Source: Heliophilum fasciatum
GTDB taxonomy: Bacteria; Bacillota; Desulfitobacteriia; Heliobacteriales; Heliobacteriaceae
Length of the DNA stretch: 64,000 nucleotides
Assembly: GCF_004341395.1 (NCBI RefSeq)
Contig: NZ_SLXT01000012.1
Location: 23,294-87,293 of the forward strand
Direction: 5' to 3'
Below the pieces are notes generated by a model, which was not told the DNA's origin, made no database searches, and saw only the letters and a list, made by a program, of their open reading frames with translations. Numbering within the stretch: position 1 is the first letter of the stretch; each line of letters starts with the position of its first letter. Made by a program: the position numbers and the translations under genes. This document shows, one piece after another, positions 44,258 to 53,093 of the stretch.

Positions 44258-46189
44258 ATGCGTGTATCCATATTTGTGATTGCTAAAAACGAGGAAGAAA
44301 ATTTACCGTCTTGTTTAAAAAGTGTAAAGAGAATTGCAAGTGAGATCATTGTAGTTGACACGGGGTCAACGGACAAAACGGTCGAGGTTGCTAGACAATT
44401 TGGTGCTAAGGTTTTCAATTATCTGTGGGATGGAAATTTTGCTAATGCACGTAATTTTGCCATGAGTAAGTGCAAAGGCGATTGGATTATCATGCTTGAT
44501 GCAGATGAATACTTTGATGAAAAATCAATTCCAATTATAAGAAAAGCAATACAAAGTTCTCACCCTAAAAAAAATGATGCGATTGCTGCATTGTTATTAA
44601 ACATAGACACTGATACCGGAAATACAATCGATAGTGTCGTAAGTGTTCGTATTTTTCGAAATAGTTCACGTGTACACTTCGTTGGTAGGGTACATGAACG
44701 CCTGTTGCATGTTGATGGAAGTCCGATTGTGGTGATTGGTCCAATTGAAAACCTCATCATCTATCATACGGGATATTCTAAACGTGAAAAAGAAAGAAAA
44801 GATAAAGGAAATCGTAATCTAGAGTTATTGCTTCGCGAATATGAAGAAAATCCGTACAGTAGTGATATATGTGCCTATATTGCATCAACATACTTAATAT
44901 TAAACAAATATAATCAGGGATTAGACTTTGCATGGCGGGCAGAAAAATATAACAATTATCAAGGTTACTCCCATCGCGAGAAAAATTTATTTAATATTTT
45001 GCTAGCAATGCGCTCTATGGGAATGCCGCTAATTGAAATTAAAAAAGTAGCTGAAGAATCAATATTAAAGTTCCCCGATTACCCTGATTACTACGTGTTT
45101 ATCGCCGAATATTATATGGAAAGCAATCAGTTGCATGACGCTATAGCCAGTTATGAAATTGCGATTAGAAATGTAAAAAAAGGGATAGGATTGCAGTCGG
45201 CATTAATGTCTAAACAAGCATCTGTATATGAATCATTAGCGCTATGCCAGTATTATTTAATGAAAAAAGAAGATGCGTTGCTTAATTTTTTTCTATCATT
45301 AAAAACAGACAAGTATTCATTCGTTTCTCTAAAAATGATTATTAAAATATTTAGAGATAAGGAATTAAAGTTATGTCTTGATCTATTAAATCAAATCTAT
45401 GATTTTCAGAAAATCAAAGATCTTCTATACGTGCTTAAGGCAGCTTTACTGGAGCATCATATCCAGATTATAGATTATATACATGGGTATCTAATAGAAA
45501 AAACGGGTGTTCCCGACTATGAAGTGGCAGCTACGAAGGCTTTTGATCTTCAGGATTATGAGGCAGCGAGTAAATATTTTGTTAAAATGCATATGTCAAA
45601 CCCAGCTAGTTATCCCGCCATCGCCTATACATTATGTAAATGGTATATGGAGGAAGTTGCGACAGAATATTCATATTTAAAGTTAAAGGGTTATTTTAGC
45701 CAGATCACACAGGAAGAGAACGAGTCTCATCTGCTATTTGATGACGAGAATTGGGTAATATTGGAATTGATAAAAGTATGCGTGAGGTATGGCAGGTTAG
45801 ACATAATTGAAAGATTAGATAATGCAATAGAACGACTACAGTTACAGCTAGAAGTCGCAACGCTACTATACGAATATGAGCAATATGAAGAGGCTTATTA
45901 TTACTATCATCAATTTGTGCAGTTAGGTATAGATATTCCTGAAATGACAGCCTTAAATATTCTCAATAGAATGGGAATGTGTTGTTTATGTAAAGGGCAA
46001 GATGAAATAGCAATTCAAGCCTATGAGGAAGCACTAAGAATAAATCCAACTGACTACCGGCCTTACGAATATCTTTATTTAATCTATTCGAAAAATGATG
46101 ATATAGATGGGTGTAGAGAAATCATAAATCGGGGAATTAATTTCATTAGTGATTCTCCTTTTTTTCATGAGATGAGTAAAAAGTTCTAG
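44258..46189 (+). CDS. Family 2 glycosyltransferase fused to TPR-like repeats
   Basis: 643 aa. Residues 1-210 are a GT2 domain of the group with IFVIAKNEEENLPSCLKSVK, VVDTGSTDKT and DADEYF (D81/D83), then HVDG/VHERLLHV motifs; this group includes peptide- and protein-glycosyltransferases (SunS-like). Residues about 210-643 are helix pairs, TPR-like (AYIASTYLILNKYNQGLDFA; EIAIQAYEEALRINPTDYRP). GT-TPR fusions often glycosylate proteins, so flagellin just upstream is the natural acceptor (inference). First gene of the AT-rich island; ATG after GGGGAGTGG. Confidence 0.82.
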   Translation: MRVSIFVIAKNEEENLPSCLKSVKRIASEIIVVDTGSTDKTVEVARQFGAKVFNYLWDGNFANARNFAMSKCKGDWIIMLDADEYFDEKSIPIIRKAIQSSHPKKNDAIAALLLNIDTDTGNTIDSVVSVRIFRNSSRVHFVGRVHERLLHVDGSPIVVIGPIENLIIYHTGYSKREKERKDKGNRNLELLLREYEENPYSSDICAYIASTYLILNKYNQGLDFAWRAEKYNNYQGYSHREKNLFNILLAMRSMGMPLIEIKKVAEESILKFPDYPDYYVFIAEYYMESNQLHDAIASYEIAIRNVKKGIGLQSALMSKQASVYESLALCQYYLMKKEDALLNFFLSLKTDKYSFVSLKMIIKIFRDKELKLCLDLLNQIYDFQKIKDLLYVLKAALLEHHIQIIDYIHGYLIEKTGVPDYEVAATKAFDLQDYEAASKYFVKMHMSNPASYPAIAYTLCKWYMEEVATEYSYLKLKGYFSQITQEENESHLLFDDENWVILELIKVCVRYGRLDIIERLDNAIERLQLQLEVATLLYEYEQYEEAYYYYHQFVQLGIDIPEMTALNILNRMGMCCLCKGQDEIAIQAYEEALRINPTDYRPYEYLYLIYSKNDDIDGCREIINRGINFISDSPFFHEMSKKF

Positions 46190-46375
46190 ATTTGAAGGGT
46201 CAGTGGGTGTGAAAAGTTATAACATCAAAAGGAGGCGGGGGATTGAGGAAGAAATAATTATGGCAGGAATTCAATTTCTTTAAGATGTTTTCCGATCGCA
46301 ATACATAGAAAGTATCTTAAATTTGAAATATATAAATATTTCAGCTACGGATTTAATAATTAAGGGAGTGACTAG

Positions 46376-47380
46376 ATGGCTTCTGAAATAAAACCGTTAT
46401 GTGGACTTGAACGGGTAAAGCTTGCCGATGCGGTGCCGCTTCCAACGCCGTTTACCTTATTTGTTTTTCCTACGACGTATTGTAATTTTAAATGCCAATA
46501 TTGTGGTCATTCACTTGGTTACGAGCAGATGAAAGATAAATATAATTTTGAACCTGAAAATATGTCCATGCAGACATATAGTCGCATTATTGAACAGTCA
46601 AAAGAGTTCTCTTCTAATTACAAAATGCTGTCTTTGACTGGACACGGTGAGCCGCTTCTCAATAAAGAGTTGCCATTGATGATTGAGCTTGCTAAAAAAG
46701 CCAATGTGGCAGAACGAATTGAAATTATATCTAATGCTTCTTTGTTAAACCGTGAACGTTCACAGGCATTAGTTGAAGCTGGTCTTGATATATTAAGAAT
46801 ATCCCTTCAGGGCCTTTCGAGTCGCAAATACGAACAAGTTTGTGGTGTTAAGCTTGATTTTGACGAACTTATCGATAATATTCGTTGCTTCTATCAAAAT
46901 AAAAAGCAATGCAAGGTATTTGTGAAAATCATGGATATTGCTTTAGAACACGGAGAAGAAGAACGCTTTTATCACCTTTTTTCAGATATAAGCGATCGTA
47001 TGTATATTGAACGATGCCGGCCTGTTTATGATGGGGTCGATTATTCACAAAATAATACGCAAGTGATTATTGACCGTTATGGTCGGACACATGCAAAACG
47101 GATGGTTTGTCCTTTGCCTTTTTATATGTTAGGTATTTTCCCTAATGGAGATGTAGAGCCTTGTGATACCATTTATAAGCCTGTGGTTGTAGGCAACGTC
47201 CACCGGGAAAGCCTGTATAGCATATGGAAGGGTGCTAATCTGCGACAGTTTCAGAGGATGCAACTGGAAAAACAACGTGAGAGTAATCTTAAATGCAAGG
47301 TTTGCTGTGCGCCTGATGATGTGGCACAGCCTGAGGATGTTTTGGATGATGCCGCTGATACCATTGTAAAAAGGATCTAA
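46376..47380 (+). CDS. Radical SAM/SPASM protein, copy A
   Basis: 334 aa. The [4Fe-4S] motif C36-x3-C40-x2-C43 (CNFKCQYCG) is complete, then the GE-like motif GHGEPLLN and a (beta/alpha) barrel to about residue 220. The C-terminal SPASM-type region holds CPLPFYMLGIFPNGDVEPCD and CKVCC, ligands for auxiliary clusters. The tail PEDVLDDAADTIVKRI is shared with the later copies. Such enzymes make radical modifications of peptides or sugars. Ribosome site AAGGGAGTG. No substrate peptide gene is near; flagellin or a nucleotide sugar is the likely target (inference). Confidence 0.85.
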   Translation: MASEIKPLCGLERVKLADAVPLPTPFTLFVFPTTYCNFKCQYCGHSLGYEQMKDKYNFEPENMSMQTYSRIIEQSKEFSSNYKMLSLTGHGEPLLNKELPLMIELAKKANVAERIEIISNASLLNRERSQALVEAGLDILRISLQGLSSRKYEQVCGVKLDFDELIDNIRCFYQNKKQCKVFVKIMDIALEHGEEERFYHLFSDISDRMYIERCRPVYDGVDYSQNNTQVIIDRYGRTHAKRMVCPLPFYMLGIFPNGDVEPCDTIYKPVVVGNVHRESLYSIWKGANLRQFQRMQLEKQRESNLKCKVCCAPDDVAQPEDVLDDAADTIVKRI

Positions 47381-47415
47381 TTTTAATGCTTCAAGCCTGC
47401 GACAGGAGGTATAGG

Positions 47416-48435
47416 ATGTCAGATAAAGCGATTGGGGGAATTACGCCCAGTGGCAAGCGCACAGTATTAGGAACTGTACTACCACTCGATACTCCTTTTT
47501 TGGTGCAAATTTTTCCTGTTTATGCTTGCAATTTTCGATGTGGTTACTGTTTGCATTCCTTGCCGCGTGAACAACATGGCTATATATCGGACAAGCCTTT
47601 TATGGATATGTACTTATATAAGCAATGTATTGATGATATGCGGCATTTTAAGAAGAAATTAAAAATGCTGCGGTTTGCAGGCATTGGTGAACCTCTATTG
47701 CACAAACGGATTGCCGATATGGTCGCTTACGCAAAGAAAAGGGATGTTGCGGAAAGTGTAGAGATTGTTACAAACGGAGTTCTGCTTACCGAAGAATTGT
47801 CCTTGTCGCTTATTCATGCAGGATTAGATAAATTAAGAATATCAATACAGGGGATTTCGGCGGAGAAATACAAGATGGTTTCCTGGGCAAATATTGATAT
47901 GGATGAATTTATAAATAAACTACGTTTTTTTCATCAGAACAAGGGTTACACAAAAATCCATATTAAAATAATTGATTGTGCACTTTCGGATAAGAAAGAA
48001 GAACTTCTATTTTTTAAAATGTTCGAAGCGGTATGTGACTCTATTGCCATAGAACATCTAACACCTACCGTTAAAGGCATTGATTACTCTAATCTATCAG
48101 GCGGAAGAAGGTTAGCGGTCACTCAAAGCGGTACTCCTCTTCTAGAAACCTCTATTTGCCCACAACCTTTTTATATGATGCAGATTAATCCTGACGGGGC
48201 GGTTGTTCCTTGCTGCTCTATGTCATATCCTCTTGTTTTTCGAGAACGTAATATGACAATACCGGAAATTTGGAATAGTGAAGCTTTTTTGAATTTTCGC
48301 AGGCAATCGCTTGATGGAACAGAAAATGTAGGTGGCGTCTGTGCTTCGTGCTCATTATATAAATATGGTTTATTTCCTGAAGATAGGCTTGAACCATATG
48401 TGGAGCAATTAAAAAAATTAATATCCAAAATATAG
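47416..48435 (+). CDS. Radical SAM/SPASM protein, copy B
   Basis: 339 aa from the ATG at 47416 (CAGGAGG upstream). C38-x3-C42-x2-C45 (CNFRCGYCL), then GIGEPLLHK, and the SPASM end CPQPFYMMQINPDGAVVPCC ... GGVCASC. Same fold and order as copy A and clearly paralogous, 35 bases after it. The N-terminal TVLGTVLPLDTPFLVQIFP matches copy A's LADAVPLPTPFTLFVFP. The pair probably acts in consecutive or paired steps. The low GC of both contrasts with the flagellar genes around the island. Confidence 0.85.
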   Translation: MSDKAIGGITPSGKRTVLGTVLPLDTPFLVQIFPVYACNFRCGYCLHSLPREQHGYISDKPFMDMYLYKQCIDDMRHFKKKLKMLRFAGIGEPLLHKRIADMVAYAKKRDVAESVEIVTNGVLLTEELSLSLIHAGLDKLRISIQGISAEKYKMVSWANIDMDEFINKLRFFHQNKGYTKIHIKIIDCALSDKKEELLFFKMFEAVCDSIAIEHLTPTVKGIDYSNLSGGRRLAVTQSGTPLLETSICPQPFYMMQINPDGAVVPCCSMSYPLVFRERNMTIPEIWNSEAFLNFRRQSLDGTENVGGVCASCSLYKYGLFPEDRLEPYVEQLKKLISKI

Positions 48436-48527
48436 ATTGGTGCTGAAACTGGTGATTTATTTAAAATAATTTCTAATTAACTAAACTCAGAAGTTATGCA
48501 ACCGCATGTTGGTATTAAGCTTCCGAA

Positions 48528-48639
48528 CTAGTGCCCCATCAGTCAACGTTGGGCCAGAAATACTGTTTTCGTTGAGTGATAAGACCAAGAGATTGTCTGC
48601 TTTTAAAAAGCAGGTTAAGGTTACCTGACGGGGCACTAG
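48528..48639. other. 112-bp element with 15-bp inverted ends and internal hairpins
   Basis: CTAGTGCCCCATCAG (48528-48542) and CTGACGGGGCACTAG (48625-48639) pair at 14 of 15 positions. Inside, TCAACG (48543-48548) pairs with CGTTGA (48570-48575) directly after the outer stem, and CTGCTT (48597) pairs with AAGCAG (48608). No reading frame. It could be a small MITE (inverted ends, ending in CTAG) or a folded RNA in the leader of the next gene. It is followed by AGGAGG with no gene behind it. Confidence 0.6.
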
Positions 48640-48744
48640 GAGGCAAAAAGTTTCTCTGGCTCATGGGATAAAGAGATGCTTAGAAGTCCGAGGAGAAAGA
48701 TTTCTTAATTGGGATGGATTTGAGATTTTGGAGGGATGATAGTG

Positions 48745-50262
48745 ATGGACGATTACTATGTTGAACCAATTGTCATTATTTCGGATGCACTCACCCCACC
48801 CACCCCATCTGCTGATATGTGGGAAAACCGTAAAAACGCATATTTTATGTACAATACGCCGGATGCTCCGACATGTTCCATTGTCGTTACAGGATATAAT
48901 CGTTTGAACAAGACTAAATATTGCGTCGAATGTATTTTGAAATATACGCAAGACATCGATTATGAACTTATTCTTGTTGATAATGGCAGTGATGACGGGA
49001 CGCTAGAGTTTTTCCAGTCGGTGCAATACAAGAATAAGAAGATAATTCGTGTGACGCAGAATCGCGGAACATTTTTGCCATTTAAATATTACTTCAATAT
49101 TTTCAAAGGAAAATATCTTATAAATATATCCAATGATATTTACGTAACCCGGAATTGGTTAAGCAATCTGCTTAAGTGCTACCGATCCGATCCTAAAATC
49201 GGTTTTATCGAACCAGTTTCTTCAAATGTATCAAATTTACAAGAAGTCGATCTTGGTTTCTCTGACTTTGATGATATGCAGAAAAAGGCCGCTGAGTTCA
49301 ATAAAAGCTCCCCAGCAAAATGGGAGGAACGTATGCGGCTCATCAGTGCAATTAACTTTTTTTCACGCGATGTTTTAGACAATGTAGGTATAAATGATGC
49401 CGCATACCTCCACGATTTTAGTGAGGATGACCTTTGCGCCCGTATACGACGCATGGGTTACAAACTTGTTCTCTGTCGCGATACATGGATTTGTCATGAC
49501 CATGATTTCCGAAATATGGAGGATAAAGATCCCAGTGCGTTTCAGGCAAGCCTTGAAAGAGGACGCGCTGTCTACCGCGAAAAATATTACGGCATCGATC
49601 CGTGGGACGATATCAACAACTTCGAGATGACACTTCTCGCCCCGCTTGATTCTGTTCGGCTTCTAAAATCGGTAAAAGCGCTGACCGTGGATGTACGCTG
49701 CGGAACCCCTGCTTTAGAGATACGTAACCGTTTGAAGCGGCGCGGTATTACAGACGTTGTATCTTACGCTTTCACAACGGATGCCAAATATTTTCTTGAT
49801 TTGCAGACAGTTTGCGCGGAAGTCAAGTGTGATAGAATTGATTTCATACAGCAGCATTATGCCAACAATACATTTGACATTGTTGTAATCGGTGAACCAA
49901 TCAACACCTACCCCACACCGATCAGTCTTTTGCAAAATCTTTATGGGCTTCTCAAACCTGGTGGAGTTCTGTTGTTCAAAGTGCGCAACACCGATAATTA
50001 TGGTACATTTTTACGCTCAATTGGGATGGATGTGCCATCTGACCCCGACTTGCCTTCGAATACGCCCTTAAAGGAAGTTCTAGAGTGTCTGAGACTTTTT
50101 GGTGCAAATGACTGTGCTATTTCCGCTGAGCTAGAAAACCTATCGGAAGCCGATCAAAAATTCTTGTTTGATAAGCTAAAAGCAGCGAATTCGAATGCCA
50201 ATAAGGAAACACTAAATCAACTATGCATTAAGAATTATTGCGTTAGGGCAATCAGGAGGTAG
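48745..50262 (+). CDS. GT2 glycosyltransferase fused to a methyltransferase-like domain
   Basis: 505 aa from the ATG at 48745, nine bases after TTGGAGGG. Residues about 45-280: GT-A domain with CSIVVTGYNRLNKTKYCVEC, LVDNGSDDGTLEF, an NDI instead of the usual DxD, and SEDDLCARIRRMGYKLVLCR. Residues about 310-505 resemble a class I methyltransferase (LTVDVRCGTPALEIRNRLKR; NTFDIVVIGEPIN; LLKPGGVLLFKVRN), but the glycine-rich motif I is altered, so SAM binding is doubtful. Such fusions occur in O-chain and flagellin glycosylation clusters. Four bases before the epimerase gene, so coupled. Confidence 0.75.
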   Translation: MDDYYVEPIVIISDALTPPTPSADMWENRKNAYFMYNTPDAPTCSIVVTGYNRLNKTKYCVECILKYTQDIDYELILVDNGSDDGTLEFFQSVQYKNKKIIRVTQNRGTFLPFKYYFNIFKGKYLINISNDIYVTRNWLSNLLKCYRSDPKIGFIEPVSSNVSNLQEVDLGFSDFDDMQKKAAEFNKSSPAKWEERMRLISAINFFSRDVLDNVGINDAAYLHDFSEDDLCARIRRMGYKLVLCRDTWICHDHDFRNMEDKDPSAFQASLERGRAVYREKYYGIDPWDDINNFEMTLLAPLDSVRLLKSVKALTVDVRCGTPALEIRNRLKRRGITDVVSYAFTTDAKYFLDLQTVCAEVKCDRIDFIQQHYANNTFDIVVIGEPINTYPTPISLLQNLYGLLKPGGVLLFKVRNTDNYGTFLRSIGMDVPSDPDLPSNTPLKEVLECLRLFGANDCAISAELENLSEADQKFLFDKLKAANSNANKETLNQLCIKNYCVRAIRR

Positions 50263-50265
50263 CGT

Positions 50266-50829
50266 GTGAATATTACAGCGACAAAAATAGCAGGTGTATA
50301 TATTGTAAAACGCGAGCCGTTTTCCGATGAACGAGGGACATTTTCGCGAATGTTTTGTCGCCGTGAGCTAGAAGCGGTGGGACTGTGCGGCGAAATCGCG
50401 CAAATGAACCTATCAACCAATCGAAAAAAAGGTACACTCCGAGGACTGCACTCGCAATCCGGCAATGCGGCGGAAGATAAACTTGTAACGTGTGTTCAAG
50501 GTGCAATATTCGATGTATGCGTTGATGTTCGGAAAGACTCACCCACGTATTTGCAATGGGTTGGTGAAACACTTTCGGAGGAGAATGGGATTGCTCTATA
50601 TGTTCCGAAAGGCTGTGCTCATGGGTATCTGACACTTACGGACAATGCGCAGGTTTTATATCTTGTAACCCAATATTACATGCCGAATACAGAAGTTGGA
50701 TACAGGTACGACGACCCTGCTTTTGGAATTACGTGGCCAATTGTGCCACCATATATAATGAGTGAAAAGGATAAGAGTTGGGGGTATATAGGTTCAAGCC
50801 AAATGGATTCTACTCAAAAAATTGGCTAA
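50266..50829 (+). CDS. dTDP-4-dehydrorhamnose 3,5-epimerase-family protein (RfbC-like)
   Basis: 187 aa cupin of the RmlC type: FSDERGTFSRMFCRRE, NLSTNRKKGTLRGLHSQ with the catalytic His, DVCVDVRKDSPTYLQW, VPKGCAHGYLTL and YDDPAFGITWPI are all present. In dTDP-rhamnose synthesis it inverts C3 and C5 of the 4-keto sugar. Here, with an RfbF homologue at 58115, the substrate might be a CDP-linked 4-keto-6-deoxy sugar instead (inference). GTG start after CAGGAGG. A 420-bp gap follows. Confidence 0.87.
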   Translation: MNITATKIAGVYIVKREPFSDERGTFSRMFCRRELEAVGLCGEIAQMNLSTNRKKGTLRGLHSQSGNAAEDKLVTCVQGAIFDVCVDVRKDSPTYLQWVGETLSEENGIALYVPKGCAHGYLTLTDNAQVLYLVTQYYMPNTEVGYRYDDPAFGITWPIVPPYIMSEKDKSWGYIGSSQMDSTQKIG

Positions 50830-50950
50830 ACAGCCCCATAAAACCAGGCCTGTTGACCATCCAAAATAATGCATAAAACACCGTCCAAAGACGATATTTG
50901 AGGCATGGTCACGAACAGTAGATAAATACAGATTCACATGAACAAATCAG

Positions 50951-50974
50951 CCACGATTGAATCGTGGTTTCTTT
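50951..50974 (+). terminator. Small hairpin in the 420-bp gap after the epimerase
   Basis: CCACGAT pairs with ATCGTGG across TGA, then TTTCTTT. A second small hairpin (CCTGGG/CCCAGG, about 51019-51034) lies further on. The gap 50830-51250 otherwise holds nothing I recognise; the first hairpin may end the upstream transcript. Confidence 0.4.
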
Positions 50975-51250
50975 GGATTCCTTGACTTGAGCGAGCATGC
51001 CGTTTTCCGTGCCTGGGGATAGGCCCAGGTAATATTCGTTTCCGAATTATCATTAATCAACAGGATTGCCAGAAAACATTAAAATATGATATACCTGTTA
51101 AATTGTGTGAAACCAACGATGAGCTTCGAATGAATATAAATGATTGATGCTGTGCCGTTGCAAAAGAACCGAGTTATGCCCTGCGCATCATTATGCAGTG
51201 AGAAGTATTGCGAAATGGGTGATAAATAGGAGTAGTTGGAGGACTATGGT

Positions 51251-53005
51251 ATGAATATGCCGGGACATATCACAAAGGAGTTTCTTAACCTAATTAAACT
51301 TCCAAACCCGAATACGAAACGACTTAACTATCTACTTGTTATGCCTCGTATCGCGATGAATGATGATACAATATATATGATGCCATATGGGTTTTGCCTA
51401 GTTTCATCGGCGCTTAAAGCTTCCGGACGTAATGTGTTTACACTAAATCTTAACTATAAAGCGAACCCTTATGAGCTTTTGCGACAAGTGGTAATTAACA
51501 ATTCAATTGATGTTGTGGCGACGGGTGGTTTAAGCGGTCAGTTTTCTCTGCTTAAAGAAATACTCGATACGGTGAAGTCGGTAAACCAAAACATTATTAC
51601 CATTGTCGGTGGCGGGATCATTACAGCCGATCCGAATGTTGCGATGGAGGCACTTGGAACTGCAGATTACGGCATAATTGGCGAGGGCGAGATTACGATA
51701 AACGATCTTGCCTATGCATTAGAAAACGATGAAGATATTACTGGTGTTGCAGGACTAGTATTACCTAACGGTACCGTAACTACGCAGCGTCCCGATATTG
51801 GTAACCTTGATATATTACCGTTTCCAGACTATGATGGGCTCGAATTAACGATGGTACTGCGAGAAAATTTACAGGCACAGTCTTGGTTTGAGAATAATGC
51901 TGTTGGCATTACCCTTAGCCGTTCCTGCCCATATAATTGCACCTTTTGTTTTCATTCTAGCGGAACAAAATATCGAAGACGGTCACTTGACAATATCTTT
52001 GAAGAATTGGACTGGATTACTGAAAAATATGGCGCTTCATTCTTCATAATCAATGATGAGTTGTTTATTTCAAACGAGCAGTTTCTAACCGCTTTTTGCA
52101 ATCGCGTCAAGAAATACAACATAAAATATTGGGTACAAACACGAGTAGATACCGTTACAAAAGAAATATTGCAGTTATTGAAAGATAGCGGTTGTAGTGT
52201 AATTAGTTACGGGGTTGAAAGCGCGGATAATAAGATACTAAAGTCAATGAGGAAAAACATTACCGTAGAGCAGATCGAAAAAGCATTTGATTTGGCGCTA
52301 GAAGTTGGACTGCCTGCCTACGGTAATCTGATATTCGGTGATCTAGAGGAAGACCAGGAAACGATCAGCAATTGCTTGACCTGGTGGAAAAATCATCGGC
52401 AGTATAACATTTTTATATTATATATACTTACCTTTCCTGGGACTCATCTATATAAGGTTGCTTGCGAACGTGGTATTATAAAAGACCGTGTAAAATATTT
52501 AATAGATAATGATACACAAATAAATGTAACAAAAATGTCAGATGAAGAATACTGGGATGCCATCAGGAAGGTTGAGCTGTTTCAGATAATGACGGCCAAT
52601 GGAGTAGATGTTGAATTTGCGAGTATTAGTGAGAAAATTAACGTACTTCGCTCTAATCTGGAAAAGATTGTTAAATATAAAATTGCGATTTGGCCAACAA
52701 TATTCTCAACTATCAATCTTCTCAACAGTATATCTGAAATGTTTGTGAATGCAGATAATGTATTTTTTGTGAATAGTGCACCTAATGATACTCGCCTTCA
52801 AGGAATCGAACGCTTTGGAAAGACAGTCTTTGGACCCGATATTATTTTGGAACGCAATATTGATATTGTCCTATATGCGTATACTCAGACAGCCAGTGCA
52901 GAACGAATTTATGAAAGAATTTGTAAAGTGATTCGGGATCAATATCCTCAGATTAAACGCGTCATAAGGCTCTCAGAACTGTTCGATTTAGATTTTATTT
53001 GCTGA
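51251..53005 (+). CDS. Cobalamin-binding-type radical SAM protein, copy 1
   Basis: 584 aa from the ATG at 51251 (GGAGG eight bases upstream). Residues about 25-175 form a B12-binding-like Rossmann domain (MPYGFCLVSSALKASGRNVF; ATGGLSGQFSLLKEI; IVGGGIITADP; GTADYGIIGEGE) without the DxHxxG motif, as is usual for the radical SAM methyltransferases. The radical SAM core has C226-x3-C230-x2-C233 (CPYNCTFCF) and later FGDLEED. The C-terminal 130 residues (VFFVNSAPNDTRLQGIERFG; IDIVLYAYTQT) look like a Rossmann-type extra domain. Likely makes a C-methylation or carbon-skeleton change on a sugar or protein (inference). Confidence 0.83.
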   Translation: MNMPGHITKEFLNLIKLPNPNTKRLNYLLVMPRIAMNDDTIYMMPYGFCLVSSALKASGRNVFTLNLNYKANPYELLRQVVINNSIDVVATGGLSGQFSLLKEILDTVKSVNQNIITIVGGGIITADPNVAMEALGTADYGIIGEGEITINDLAYALENDEDITGVAGLVLPNGTVTTQRPDIGNLDILPFPDYDGLELTMVLRENLQAQSWFENNAVGITLSRSCPYNCTFCFHSSGTKYRRRSLDNIFEELDWITEKYGASFFIINDELFISNEQFLTAFCNRVKKYNIKYWVQTRVDTVTKEILQLLKDSGCSVISYGVESADNKILKSMRKNITVEQIEKAFDLALEVGLPAYGNLIFGDLEEDQETISNCLTWWKNHRQYNIFILYILTFPGTHLYKVACERGIIKDRVKYLIDNDTQINVTKMSDEEYWDAIRKVELFQIMTANGVDVEFASISEKINVLRSNLEKIVKYKIAIWPTIFSTINLLNSISEMFVNADNVFFVNSAPNDTRLQGIERFGKTVFGPDIILERNIDIVLYAYTQTASAERIYERICKVIRDQYPQIKRVIRLSELFDLDFIC

Positions 53006-53093
53006 GATACTTTAGGTATGCGCGAGCACAGGTATTATCATAATTTGCCGCTCGATGAAATCATTTGGTCGTTCAATAAAGGAGGGGGCAAAA

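Noticed and set aside
48528..48639. c-di-GMP, TPP or SAM riboswitch
   Set aside because: None of the conserved core sequences I know for these classes is present; only the stem layout is suggestive.
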